From the NCBI RefSeq assembly GCF_900112975.1, contig NZ_FONQ01000005.1, positions 62,001 through 126,000 on the forward strand: a DNA stretch of 64,000 nucleotides, read 5' to 3'. The stretch comes from Flavobacterium xueshanense. Its GTDB lineage: Bacteria; Bacteroidota; Bacteroidia; Flavobacteriales; Flavobacteriaceae. The notes beneath the pieces are model-generated. The model ran no database searches. It saw nothing but the letters and a program-made list of their open reading frames with translations, and was not told where the DNA came from. Below, in pieces: positions 43,817 to 53,454 of the stretch. How positions within the stretch are numbered: the stretch's first letter is position 1; every line of letters begins with the position of its first letter. The position numbers and the translations under genes are program-made.

Positions 43817-45853
43817 ATGAAAGTACTACAATTCCCACTAGCCAGAATAACATTCGGGTTTGTTATCGGTTTGCTTTTTGGACATTATTTCCAGCTCTCT
43901 ATCAAGGCGCTGTTTGTTGTACTTTTCATATTCATCTGTGTTTTTGTAATGCTGTATTTTTTATCCAAAAAAAACAGTAAATTCTCGCTCTATTTTGGAA
44001 TCGGAACTTATTTTCTTTCCGTTATTATTGGTCTTTCAACGCAAATCATTCATACCGATCTTTTCAAAAAAAACAACTACACTCACAACAAGGAAATTTT
44101 TGAACAACCGCATATCATTTCACTAACGATCAGAGAAAAGCTGAAAAGTTCAACGTTTAGCAATCGTTATTTAGCCATTGTTAATCATATCGACCAGAAA
44201 GAACAAACAGGAAGAATAATATTAAACATTCAAAATGACAGTTTGCATCACGTTCTTGAAGTTGGGAATTCTTTGTTGATAAAAGGGACCTTAACAAAAA
44301 ATAAACCGCCAAATAACCCAAATCAATTTGACTACAGCAAATACCTTGAAAACAAACAAATCTATGCGCAGCTGTATGCTGACGTTGACGAAATAAAAAT
44401 TGGAACTGAAATAGAGAAAAACATTTGGTACTATTCTTCTAAATTGAGAACCCGAATTATTCGCAATTTAGAAAAAAACGACTTCAACAAAACCGAGTTG
44501 AATGTCGCCATTGCATTAATAATGGGACAACAACAAGATATTTCGCCTGAAATTATTCGGGATTATCAATATGCCGGAGCAGTACATATTTTATCCGTTT
44601 CCGGATTGCATATTGGCTTTATTCTGTTATTTGTGACGTTTATTCTAAAACCAATTCCCAACACCAAGCGAGGTTCTTTTATAAAGTTAATCACTATTCT
44701 TATCTCATTATCCATGTTCGGGATTATTGCAGGTTTAGCACCTTCAGTGGTTCGTTCCGTAACTATGTTTTCGTTTGTAGCGATTGGAAATCATCTTCGG
44801 AGAAGTGTGAATATTTATCACACATTATTAGTTTCTGTATTGTTGATTCTACTTTTCGAACCTTCGTTTTTATTTGATGTCGGTTTTCAATTAAGTTATA
44901 TCGCTTTGTTTTTTATCATTTGGCTGCAGCCACTTTTATCTTCCATTTGGAAACCAAAATACAAAGTTTCAAAATATATTTGGGATATCCTTACCGTTTC
45001 CTTTGCGGCACAAATAGGCACTTTACCACTGAGTATTTATTATTTCCATCAGTTTCCCGGTTTGTTCTTTGTCACTAATCTGATTATTATTCCTATACTG
45101 AGCATCATTATGATTTTAGGTGTTTTGGTGATGCTTTTAGCAGCGTTCAACATGATTCCCGTATTCCTGTCTCAACTGCTGGAATGGAATATTTATTATT
45201 TAAATAAAATCATCAATGCAATTGCCTCCTTGGAACAGTTCATTATTCAGGATATTCCACTTCACTTTTATCTTTTGCTTAGTGGTTATTTATTATTGTT
45301 TGCGTTAATCATTTGGTTCAAAAAACCGAGCTTTAATAGATTGGCTGTGATTTTAATATCTATCATTATTTTACAATTTTCATATTTTAAAATAGAGTAT
45401 AAAATTCAAAACGAAGAGGAATTTATCGTTTTCAACAGCAGAAAAAACACCTTGATTGCGGAGAGAAATGGAGAAAACATTTTAATTTATGCCAATGACA
45501 GCATTTTGAAAACCGCTCAAAAAAGCAGTCTTTTAAAATCCTATCGCATTGGAAACTTAAGCACTTTACAACAGAAAATGCGACTTCAAAATTTCATGTT
45601 CTTTAATGGAAAAAAGATTTTTGTGTTAGACAGCTCCGGAATTTATCCCAAAAATATCAAGCCCGATATTATCATATTGACACAATCCGCTAAAATAAAT
45701 GCAGATCGTTTGTTCCAAATAATGAAACCCAAATTAGTTGTAGCTGATGCATCCAACTTTAAAAACATACAAAAACTATGGAAAGCCAGTTGTAAAAAAC
45801 AGAAAATCCCTTTTCACGCAACTGGCGAAAAGGGATTTTATAAATTGAATTAA
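43817..45853 (+). CDS. comEC: ComEC/Rec2-family DNA-uptake channel protein
   Basis: It forms the inner-membrane channel for single-stranded DNA in natural transformation. The 678-residue protein has an N-terminal DUF4131-type region (1-210) and the Competence domain (about 225-495, with the AGAVHILSVSGLHIGF signature near 248). The C-terminal region (about 530-678) resembles the metallo-beta-lactamase part of ComEC in outline (PDIIILTQSAKINADRL, then IMKPKLVVADASN), but the metal-binding histidines are missing. I prefer the ATG at 43817 over the GTG five codons earlier. A perfect terminator hairpin lies within its last 17 codons. Confidence 0.9.
   Translation: MKVLQFPLARITFGFVIGLLFGHYFQLSIKALFVVLFIFICVFVMLYFLSKKNSKFSLYFGIGTYFLSVIIGLSTQIIHTDLFKKNNYTHNKEIFEQPHIISLTIREKLKSSTFSNRYLAIVNHIDQKEQTGRIILNIQNDSLHHVLEVGNSLLIKGTLTKNKPPNNPNQFDYSKYLENKQIYAQLYADVDEIKIGTEIEKNIWYYSSKLRTRIIRNLEKNDFNKTELNVAIALIMGQQQDISPEIIRDYQYAGAVHILSVSGLHIGFILLFVTFILKPIPNTKRGSFIKLITILISLSMFGIIAGLAPSVVRSVTMFSFVAIGNHLRRSVNIYHTLLVSVLLILLFEPSFLFDVGFQLSYIALFFIIWLQPLLSSIWKPKYKVSKYIWDILTVSFAAQIGTLPLSIYYFHQFPGLFFVTNLIIIPILSIIMILGVLVMLLAAFNMIPVFLSQLLEWNIYYLNKIINAIASLEQFIIQDIPLHFYLLLSGYLLLFALIIWFKKPSFNRLAVILISIIILQFSYFKIEYKIQNEEEFIVFNSRKNTLIAERNGENILIYANDSILKTAQKSSLLKSYRIGNLSTLQQKMRLQNFMFFNGKKIFVLDSSGIYPKNIKPDIIILTQSAKINADRLFQIMKPKLVVADASNFKNIQKLWKASCKKQKIPFHATGEKGFYKLN
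45803..45839. terminator. bidirectional terminator inside the comEC coding sequence
   Basis: AAAATCCCTTTTC (45803-45815) and GAAAAGGGATTTT (45827-45839) form a perfect 13-bp stem with an 11-nt loop. T-rich sequence follows on both strands. It precedes the comEC stop by 14 bases and lies 21 bases beyond the stop of the convergent thioredoxin gene, so one hairpin can serve both operons. Confidence 0.75.
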
Positions 45854-45859
45854 GAATTT

Positions 45860-46318
45860 TTATTTTTTCAGAAAACCATTTGCTACAGCTAACCAAGCTG
45901 AAGGTCCGCCAGCTACATAACCCGTACTTCCAATGCCTTCAAAATTAACTTTACCGTCTTTTGTAATGGCATTTGCAAGTATAATGGTTGGGAACCCTTG
46001 AATTCCAAAAGCCATTTGCAATTCATTATTTTGTTTTTTAATGTCAGCTGTCTGCGGCGCTTTCCTTGGATAATCCAATTCGACTAAAACCACATTTTCC
46101 TTGGCCCAAGCCGCAAATTCAGGCGTTCTCAAAACTTCTTTTTGCAAACGAATACACCATCCGCACCAATCACTTCCGGTGAAAAACAACAATAATGGTT
46201 TCTGGGTTTCCTTCGAAATTTCCATTGCCTTAGTGACATTGGTCTCCCAAACTAGTTCTTGAGCTTCGGCTGCAAATGAGCCGGCAAACAATAATAAAGC
46301 AACTATAATTTTATTCAT
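45860..46318 (-). CDS. periplasmic thioredoxin-family protein
   Basis: This 152-residue exported protein has a signal peptide (1-20, ending AAEAQ) and a thioredoxin fold with active site C52-G-W-C55 preceded by FFTGSDW, the thioredoxin_7/DUF255-like pattern. It contains the cis-proline in GFPTIIL near 112. It is last in the dipeptidyl-peptidase/POT operon, 44 bp after the transporter. It could reduce or fold disulfide proteins in the periplasm; a link to peptide use is inferred only from position. Confidence 0.88.
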   Translation of the reverse strand: MNKIIVALLLFAGSFAAEAQELVWETNVTKAMEISKETQKPLLLFFTGSDWCGWCIRLQKEVLRTPEFAAWAKENVVLVELDYPRKAPQTADIKKQNNELQMAFGIQGFPTIILANAITKDGKVNFEGIGSTGYVAGGPSAWLAVANGFLKK

Positions 46319-46362
46319 GTTTATAATTTTATCGATTTAAAATCAAAAATGATGCCTAAAGT

Positions 46363-48168
46363 TTAACGAACACCGTGCATTAGTTTTTTAATAACCGGAG
46401 TCATCGCTACAGAGAATAAAGCAACGACAATGGAAATGATAGTCAACATCCAAAAGAAGTAACTCAATCCGTGTTCATTTGCGATTTTATCAATGTTTTC
46501 TCCAAACATACCCGCACCTTTCATACCAATTGCTACCGCCAAGTACCAAACACCAAACATGAAAGCAATCATACGAGCCGGAACTAGCTTACTCACATAA
46601 GACAATCCAACTGGAGAGATACACAATTCAGCCATAGTATGGAAAAGATATACGAGAATTAACCAAATCATACTTACTGAAGCGGTTTTTGCACCTGCTT
46701 CAATTCCGCTTGCGCCAAAAGCAACACAAGCCATACCTAGCGCTAATAATCCCATTCCAATTCCGTATTTTAAATTCGCAGAAGGATTGTATTTACTTTC
46801 CCACCATTTAGAAAACAACGGTGCTAATGAAATAATAAACAAGGAGTTTAAGGTCGAAAACCATGTAGCAGGAACTTCCGTTAATGCCGTGGTTACTTTG
46901 TCAATTTTCAATGCTTGCAAGGTTGAATCTGATAATGATAAATATCCTGCTGTGTAATAATCTCTAGTCAACATCCAGATTGCTATTGCCCAGATAATAA
47001 TAAAACTGATGCTTAGAATAATATTTGCAACAGCATAGAATTTAAAGGTCTGTTTGAACAATAATATCAATACCCAAGTGATAATTACTAATGGCAAAAT
47101 AGTAATCAATGAATTCATTACTAAAAATACGACACTCCAATTACCCTCTAATACTCTGTCTGTATAATCACTCGCAAAAATGGTTAAACTGTTTGGAGAC
47201 TGCTCAAAAATTGCCCAGAAGAAAATAGTCAGAAATGCAAAAAATGTAACTGCAATTAATTTCTCCTTAGTAATTTTAGAATATTGAGTAAATCTGTAAA
47301 CCAATAATATAATAAATACAACTAATGCTGAGACAATTGCAATAGCATTTCCACTAGGTCCAAGGAAAGAAAAAACATTTACTTTACCACCTGATATTTT
47401 AGAAGCAGGATCATTTACAAGCCATAATAATGCTAAAATAGAAGAGAAAGCAATTGCTGCTAATTGTATTGGAGTAAAAGGATTTCTTTTATCAGTGTCC
47501 AAAGCTTCCGCTTTTGCTTTGCTTTCTTTACTTGGTTTCAAACCAATATCCCCAAAGATATCTTGAGACAACCAAAATTGTAGCATTCCAAAGAACATGA
47601 AGATTCCGGCTAAACCAAATCCGTAGGTCCAACCTACTTTTTCACCTAAATAACCACAAAGTAAAATCCCAAAGAACGCTCCTGCATTTACACCCATGTA
47701 AAACAATGTATACGCACCATCTTTCTTTTCAGGACGGTCTTTGTACATTTCAGATACGATAGAAGTCATATTTGGTTTAAAGAAACCATTTCCAAAAACC
47801 AACAATACTAATCCTAAATAGATTGAAAATTCAGTTTCAACAGCCATGGAAGCATGTCCTAAAGTCATTAAAGTGGCTCCCACAACAACAGCCCATCTAA
47901 AACCAATTACTTTATCGGCAAAATAACCCCCTAACATGGTTGATAAATAAACCAAACCTACGTATGAACCAAATAATGCAGAAGCATTTTCACGAGTCCA
48001 TTCCCAACCGCCATCTGTAAAGGAAGCAGTTAAAAATAATATTAATAAAGAACGCATTCCGTAGAATGAGAAACGCTCCCACATCTCTGTAAAAAACAAA
48101 ACGAATAATCCCGCAGGATGCCCTAAAACGGTGCTTTTAAAAAATTGATCTGTAGTATTTTGACTCAT
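46363..48168 (-). CDS. proton-coupled peptide transporter, POT/PTR2 family (1)
   Basis: This 601-residue inner-membrane symporter takes up di- and tripeptides. It shows the POT signature ExxERFxFYG in FFTEMWERFSFYGM (near 27-40), GGYFADKVIGFRWAVVVG (near 80-97) and FYMGVNAGAFFG (near 156-167), with 12-14 helices and a longer internal loop than its neighbour. It starts four bases after the stop of a second POT gene, so the two are co-transcribed behind dipeptidyl peptidase IV. The two are clearly paralogous but diverged, suggesting different peptide preferences. Confidence 0.94.
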   Translation of the reverse strand: MSQNTTDQFFKSTVLGHPAGLFVLFFTEMWERFSFYGMRSLLILFLTASFTDGGWEWTRENASALFGSYVGLVYLSTMLGGYFADKVIGFRWAVVVGATLMTLGHASMAVETEFSIYLGLVLLVFGNGFFKPNMTSIVSEMYKDRPEKKDGAYTLFYMGVNAGAFFGILLCGYLGEKVGWTYGFGLAGIFMFFGMLQFWLSQDIFGDIGLKPSKESKAKAEALDTDKRNPFTPIQLAAIAFSSILALLWLVNDPASKISGGKVNVFSFLGPSGNAIAIVSALVVFIILLVYRFTQYSKITKEKLIAVTFFAFLTIFFWAIFEQSPNSLTIFASDYTDRVLEGNWSVVFLVMNSLITILPLVIITWVLILLFKQTFKFYAVANIILSISFIIIWAIAIWMLTRDYYTAGYLSLSDSTLQALKIDKVTTALTEVPATWFSTLNSLFIISLAPLFSKWWESKYNPSANLKYGIGMGLLALGMACVAFGASGIEAGAKTASVSMIWLILVYLFHTMAELCISPVGLSYVSKLVPARMIAFMFGVWYLAVAIGMKGAGMFGENIDKIANEHGLSYFFWMLTIISIVVALFSVAMTPVIKKLMHGVR

Positions 48169-48172
48169 ATTA

Positions 48173-49717
48173 TTAATTGTTTAATTCGTTATCTACTCCG
48201 TGCATTAATTTTTTTATTATTGGCGAAAGTACTAATAGTAGCAATCCAAAACCAAGTCCTGTGTAAAATAAGTATTCAAAAAGCACTAAATAACTCTGTT
48301 TAGCTAAATTTAAATCCGGTGCTGTACCATTTGAAGTATCAACAGAAGCGATATTCGCTAAAATAGAAGCTATAAATTCAGAACTGGCTGTTGCCAAAAA
48401 CCACACGCCCATCATGAACCCAACGATTTTTGCTGGAGATAATTTAGTCACTGCAGAAAGTCCTACCGGTGACAAACTCAATTCCCCACAAGTATGTAAA
48501 AAATAAGCTAATATTAGCCAAATTGCCGCTACTTTGCCTGCACCAGAAAGATTTATCCCCATTACTAATGCTCCAAAACCTAAACCAACGAAAGCTAATG
48601 CTAAAGCAAATTTCACGGCTGTATTAGGATTGTATTTTCCTAAATTTGGCCATATCCATGCAAAAACCGGAGCTAACAAAATTATAAATAAGGCATTAAA
48701 ACTTAAGAATTGTCCAGCAGATACTTCATAACCAAATATAGTTCGGTCTAAAATTCTATCGGCAAATAAATTCATGGAGGTATACGCTTGCTCAAACAAT
48801 GCCCAGAAGACAATCGTAAATACAATCAGAATAGTTAAAGCAATCAATTGGTGACGTGCTTTACCATCGAGTTGCGTAGCAGCATAATAAACGATATAAA
48901 TAAAAGAAATTCCACCCGCAATTTTTAAAGCCCATGAAACTGCATCGTGATTTTGGACCATTTGCCAAAACAATAAAGTTGACAAAACACTTCCAATATA
49001 AATCAACCATTCATTTTTAAGTCCAAATGATTTTTTCTCTAAGAAAGATGGGTTGTTCGATTCTCCTTTTCCCATCAATAATTTTCTTCCGGAAATAAAA
49101 GTCAATAATCCAAAAAACATTCCGACTCCAGCTGCACCGAAACCATAACTCCAACCGTATTTTTCGCCTAGCCAAACACATATCAGCGTAGCCATAAAAG
49201 ACCCTAAGTTGATTCCCATGTAAAACAAAGTAAATCCAGAATCTCTTCTTTTATCACCTTTTTCATATAATTCTCCCACCAATGAAGAGATATTGGCTTT
49301 CAGAAAACCAACTCCGACAATAATTAACGATAATGAAAAGTAAAATATTTGTAAGGCGGTTTCGTCCCGTGTAATTTCTCTAGTAATTGATTCTGTTGCG
49401 GCATTCCCTTCATAAGCCATTCCTATATGACCCAGCACCAACATAATACCTCCAAAAACAATCGCTTTTCTAAATCCCAGATAGCGATCCGCAATAAAGC
49501 CGCCTAAAACTGGCACTGCATATACGAGAGCAGCATAACTTCCAATCAGTAAATTCCCAGAAGTATCCGAAAACAAATGGTACTTTGTAAGATAAAAAAT
49601 CAACAAAGCTTTCATTCCATAAAACGAAAACCGTTCCCACATTTCGGTAAAAAACAATATAAAAAGCGCTTTTGGATGTCCAAAAAATTCTTCCTTGTTC
49701 AATGCGTCGTTTGTCAT
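48173..49717 (-). CDS. proton-coupled peptide transporter, POT/PTR2 family (2)
   Basis: This 514-residue transporter has the signature FFTEMWERFSFYGM near 22-35, GGFIADRYLGFRKAIVFG near 75-92 and FYMGINLGSF near 164-173. It has the standard length for bacterial POT proteins, about 90 residues shorter than the downstream paralogue. The gene follows dipeptidyl peptidase IV by nine bases, which strongly suggests that peptides released by the peptidase are the substrate. Confidence 0.94.
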   Translation of the reverse strand: MTNDALNKEEFFGHPKALFILFFTEMWERFSFYGMKALLIFYLTKYHLFSDTSGNLLIGSYAALVYAVPVLGGFIADRYLGFRKAIVFGGIMLVLGHIGMAYEGNAATESITREITRDETALQIFYFSLSLIIVGVGFLKANISSLVGELYEKGDKRRDSGFTLFYMGINLGSFMATLICVWLGEKYGWSYGFGAAGVGMFFGLLTFISGRKLLMGKGESNNPSFLEKKSFGLKNEWLIYIGSVLSTLLFWQMVQNHDAVSWALKIAGGISFIYIVYYAATQLDGKARHQLIALTILIVFTIVFWALFEQAYTSMNLFADRILDRTIFGYEVSAGQFLSFNALFIILLAPVFAWIWPNLGKYNPNTAVKFALALAFVGLGFGALVMGINLSGAGKVAAIWLILAYFLHTCGELSLSPVGLSAVTKLSPAKIVGFMMGVWFLATASSEFIASILANIASVDTSNGTAPDLNLAKQSYLVLFEYLFYTGLGFGLLLLVLSPIIKKLMHGVDNELNN

Positions 49718-49726
49718 AAAGCGCTG

Positions 49727-51898
49727 TTATAAATTTTCTTTGATAAAATTAGTCATTTTTGTATACAATTGAATTCTGGTTTTCCCACCGTAAATCCCGT
49801 GATTATTGTCCGGGTAAATTTGAGAATCAAATTGTTTATTAGCCTGAATCAAAGCTTCCATCATTTGCATGGAGTTCTGAACATGAACATTATCATCTCC
49901 TGAACCATGAATCAAAAGGAATTTTCCTTTTAATTTGTCTACATGATTTATTGGTGAATTATCATCGTATCCGCTTGCATTTTCCTGTGGTGTCTGCATG
50001 TATCGTTCCGTGTACACGCTGTCATAAAAACGCCAGTTCGTTACTGGAGCTACAGCAATTGCCATCTTGAAAACATCATTTCCTTTCAAAATACAATTAG
50101 AGGACATAAATCCCCCATACGACCAGCCAAATATACCAATTCTAGCTTTATCCACAAATGCGTAATTTCCTATTACTTTAGCAGCGTCAATTTGATCTTC
50201 TACTTCATATTTTCCTAACTGCAGTTGCGTTACTTTTTTGAAATCAGCTCCTTTAAAACCAGTTCCGCGTCCGTCAACACAAGCCACAATAAACCCTTGT
50301 TGTGATAACATCATAAACCAGTAATCATCTGTACCGTTCCACTCATTGTTTACTTGTTGTGAACCCGGACCAGAATATTGGTACATGAAAACAGGATATT
50401 TTTTTGACGGATCAAAATCTTTAGGTTTAATCATCCAAGCATTTAGTTCATTCCCTTTTGCCGTTTTTAAGACAAAAAACTCCTTCGTAGGTAAATCATA
50501 GCTTTTTAGTTTTGAAGCCAATGATTCATTATTTTCAATAACTTGAACCTGTTTCCCAAATTTAGCATCGTTCAATGTATATGTCGTTGGTTGAGCCGCA
50601 CTTGAAAACTTGTTGATATAGTATTGAAAATTTGGGCTGAATGTTGCCGCATTAGTTCCTGTATATTGTGACAATCGAACTTTGTTTTTTCCGTCAAGAC
50701 CTATTCTGTACACATCTCTATTAATAGATCCATTCTCCACCGACTGATAAAAAACAGTATTTGTCTTTTCGTCTAAACCATAATAATTCGTCACTTCCCA
50801 TTTTCCTTTGGTCAGTTGATTTTTCAATTTTCCGTTTTTATCATATAAATAAATATGATTGAAACCATCTTTTTCGCTTGTCCAAATAAAACTGTTGTCT
50901 TTCAAAAAAGTCAAGTTATCCGTAACATCAACATATGCTTTATCTTTTTCGTTCAAAACTACTTTTGCAGATCCTGAATTACCATCGATAAACAATAAAT
51001 CTAAATTATTTTGATGACGATTCACTACTTGTGCAGATAATGTATTCGCATCATTTGTCCATTTCATTCTGGCAATATAAAAATCGTTGTAATTACCCAG
51101 ATTTATATTTTTAACCCCATTTGAATTTACATCATAAATATGTAAGGAAACCAAAGCATTTTTCTCACCTGCTTTTGGATATTTAAACGTTTGCATTTTT
51201 GGATAAAGGTCTTTTCCAAACATGGACATCGAAAATTCAGGCACCTGACTTTCGTCAAAACGAATGTATGCCACCTTTTTGCTGTCAGCGCTCCAATCGA
51301 AAGCTTTCACAAAAGCAAACTCTTCTTCGTAAACCCAATCCGTAATACCGTTTATAATGCTGTTTTTCTTTCCATCTGTAGTAATTGGAGTTGATTTATT
51401 AGAATCTAAATCATATACATACAGATTATTTTCTTTGGCGTACGCTATCTTTTTTCCATCGGGTGAAAAAGTAGGTTCCTGAACCTGAAAATCAAACAAC
51501 TTTTTTAATTTTTTGCTGGCAATATCATACAAGTAATAATCAGCAGTAAACGAGTGACGGAAGATTTGATTGGTGTTGCAAGCCAATAGAATCATTTTCT
51601 CCGCAGCGTCAAAAGTGTAACTGTCAATCCCGTTTGATAAATCCTTGTGGGATTTTGTATCTATCAGTGTAGCTACTTTTTTTAATGTTGCAAAATCATA
51701 CAAATCAATCTGCATGCTTCTGGACTGTCTGTCGGCATTCAAAACCGTGTACTGATTTGTGTTTTTCAACGACTGCAATTCATCCATTCCCTGAGCGCGA
51801 AATGTGCCGTTGTAAATTTCATCAATTGTGATTTTTTGTTGACCAACAACCGTGAAACATAAGAATAAAAATAATGCTATAATTTTTTTCGAATACAT
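49727..51898 (-). CDS. dipeptidyl peptidase IV (S9B serine peptidase)
   Basis: It removes N-terminal dipeptides, typically X-Pro or X-Ala, from oligopeptides in the periplasm. The 723-residue protein has a signal peptide (1-19, ending VVGQQ), an eight-bladed beta-propeller (about 45-465, DPPIV_N, with ITDWVYEEEF, the double-Glu substrate-anchoring motif, near 185) and a peptidase S9 domain (about 510-723) with S593 in GWSYGG, Asp in GSGDDNVH (near 670) and His in NNHGIYGG (near 700). First in an operon with two peptide transporters and a thioredoxin, it forms a peptide-scavenging unit. Confidence 0.95.
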   Translation of the reverse strand: MYSKKIIALFLFLCFTVVGQQKITIDEIYNGTFRAQGMDELQSLKNTNQYTVLNADRQSRSMQIDLYDFATLKKVATLIDTKSHKDLSNGIDSYTFDAAEKMILLACNTNQIFRHSFTADYYLYDIASKKLKKLFDFQVQEPTFSPDGKKIAYAKENNLYVYDLDSNKSTPITTDGKKNSIINGITDWVYEEEFAFVKAFDWSADSKKVAYIRFDESQVPEFSMSMFGKDLYPKMQTFKYPKAGEKNALVSLHIYDVNSNGVKNINLGNYNDFYIARMKWTNDANTLSAQVVNRHQNNLDLLFIDGNSGSAKVVLNEKDKAYVDVTDNLTFLKDNSFIWTSEKDGFNHIYLYDKNGKLKNQLTKGKWEVTNYYGLDEKTNTVFYQSVENGSINRDVYRIGLDGKNKVRLSQYTGTNAATFSPNFQYYINKFSSAAQPTTYTLNDAKFGKQVQVIENNESLASKLKSYDLPTKEFFVLKTAKGNELNAWMIKPKDFDPSKKYPVFMYQYSGPGSQQVNNEWNGTDDYWFMMLSQQGFIVACVDGRGTGFKGADFKKVTQLQLGKYEVEDQIDAAKVIGNYAFVDKARIGIFGWSYGGFMSSNCILKGNDVFKMAIAVAPVTNWRFYDSVYTERYMQTPQENASGYDDNSPINHVDKLKGKFLLIHGSGDDNVHVQNSMQMMEALIQANKQFDSQIYPDNNHGIYGGKTRIQLYTKMTNFIKENL

Positions 51899-52016
51899 AT
51901 TATTTATTTAAAGATAAAAACCGTCAATTTTAGTGAAAAAATTACAATTATCGATCATTTTATATGTTAAATGTAAAAAACAATATTAAAAATAACCTTG
52001 TACTGAATATAATTTG

Positions 52017-52049
52017 ATTGTAAATAAAACGGCTAAAACCGTATATTTG
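52017..52049 (+). promoter_or_regulatory. promoter of the mevalonate gene pair
   Basis: ATTG at 52017-52020 and TATATTTG at 52042-52049 (21-nt spacer) fit the flavobacterial promoter pattern. The start codon is 28 bp downstream, leaving a very short leader. Confidence 0.6.
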
Positions 52050-52077
52050 CAACTATTTACACTATAATCAATTGAGA

Positions 52078-53394
52078 ATGAACAAGGCTATTAGCGGATT
52101 TTCTAAATTATCCAAAGAAGAAAAAATTAAATGGATTGCAAATCAATATTTTTCAACACCAACAGAAGCCGTCGCCTTGCTGAAGAACTATTGGAATTCT
52201 GATGAAAAAATACAGAAATTACACGATGAATTTATCGAAAATACGATCACCAATTTCTACATTCCGCTGGGAGTTGCTCCTAATTTCCTGATTAATGGCA
52301 AATACAGCACCATTCCCATGGCAATTGAGGAAAGTTCTGTGGTTGCCGCTGCCGCAAAAGCTGCTAAATTTTGGTCCACTCGTGGCGGGTTTAAAACAAC
52401 TGTAATCAACACCGAAAAAATTGGTCAGGTTCATTTTATCTATAAAGGAGATGTTACTAAACTGAACTTATTTTTTGCCCAAAACAAAAACAAATTTTTC
52501 TCAGAAACAGAATCGATTACAACAAATATGCAGAAACGCGGTGGCGGAATTTTAGATATTATTCTAAAAGACAAAACCGATTTATTGCCTAATTATTTTC
52601 AGTTGCATGCCACTTTTGAAACCAAAGACAGCATGGGCGCTAATTTTATCAATTCGTGTTTGGAACAGTTTTCCAAAACCTTAAAAGAAGAAGCACACCA
52701 CTATGATTTATTCACGGAAACAGAGAAAGACATTGAAGTAGTGATGAGTATTCTTTCGAATTACGTTCCAAATTGTATCGTAAGAGCCGAAGTTTCTTGT
52801 CCGATTGCTGACTTGGAAGAAAAACACATTTTAAACCCTCAAGAATTTGCCGAGAAATTTGTGCAAGCTGTTCAAATCGCCGAAGTCGAGCCGTATCGTG
52901 CCGTAACGCACAATAAAGGAATTATGAACGGAGTAGATGCAGTAGTTTTGGCAACTGGAAATGATTTCCGTGCCGTTGAAGCAGGAATTCATGCCTATGC
53001 TTCCCGAAACGGAAAATACTCCAGTCTTTCTCATGCCAAAATCGAAAATGGTATTTTTACTTTTTGGTTGGAAATCCCTTTAGCAGTAGGAACTGTTGGT
53101 GGATTGACTTCGCTGCATCCATTGGTAAAATTATCACTGGAAATGTTGGAAAAACCGTCTGCCAAGGAATTAATGCAGTTTATAGCTGTAGCAGGCTTAG
53201 CCCAAAATTTTGCCGCTTTACGCTCCTTAACTACAACAGGAATCCAGGAAGGACACATGAAAATGCATTTGAACAACATCATCAATCAGCTTGAAGCCAC
53301 CGAAGAAGAACGTATTTTAATCCAGAAGTATTTCAAAAGAAATACTATTTCGCATAGCGCCGTGGTCACTTTTATTGAAAACTTAAGAAAATAA
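52078..53394 (+). CDS. hydroxymethylglutaryl-CoA reductase, class II
   Basis: It reduces HMG-CoA to mevalonate in isoprenoid synthesis. The 438-residue protein is of the class II (Pseudomonas-type) form: FYIPLGVAPNFLING (near 60-74), MAIEESSVVAAAAKAAKFW (catalytic Glu near 83), the GGGILDI segment, the NKGIMNGVDAVVLATGND motif (near 280-297) and the C-terminal His in QEGHMKMHL (near 397). Class II enzymes are often called degradative, but in flavobacteria the neighbouring GHMP kinase points to biosynthesis. I start at ATG 52078; a TTG two codons earlier is also in frame. Confidence 0.93.
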   Translation: MNKAISGFSKLSKEEKIKWIANQYFSTPTEAVALLKNYWNSDEKIQKLHDEFIENTITNFYIPLGVAPNFLINGKYSTIPMAIEESSVVAAAAKAAKFWSTRGGFKTTVINTEKIGQVHFIYKGDVTKLNLFFAQNKNKFFSETESITTNMQKRGGGILDIILKDKTDLLPNYFQLHATFETKDSMGANFINSCLEQFSKTLKEEAHHYDLFTETEKDIEVVMSILSNYVPNCIVRAEVSCPIADLEEKHILNPQEFAEKFVQAVQIAEVEPYRAVTHNKGIMNGVDAVVLATGNDFRAVEAGIHAYASRNGKYSSLSHAKIENGIFTFWLEIPLAVGTVGGLTSLHPLVKLSLEMLEKPSAKELMQFIAVAGLAQNFAALRSLTTTGIQEGHMKMHLNNIINQLEATEEERILIQKYFKRNTISHSAVVTFIENLRK

Positions 53395-53415
53395 CATTGA
53401 TTTCCGACATTCTTA

Positions 53416-53434
53416 TCAGGGATTTAAACCCTGA
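53416..53434 (+). repeat. TCAGGG...CCCTGA inverted repeat between the mevalonate genes
   Basis: TCAGGG and CCCTGA flank ATTTAAA, and a further CAGGG follows. There is no T run, so termination is unlikely. Such CCCTGACAGGG sequences are, from memory, frequent between flavobacterial genes. Confidence 0.4.
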
Positions 53435-53454
53435 CAGGGATTAAAATAAGACTA

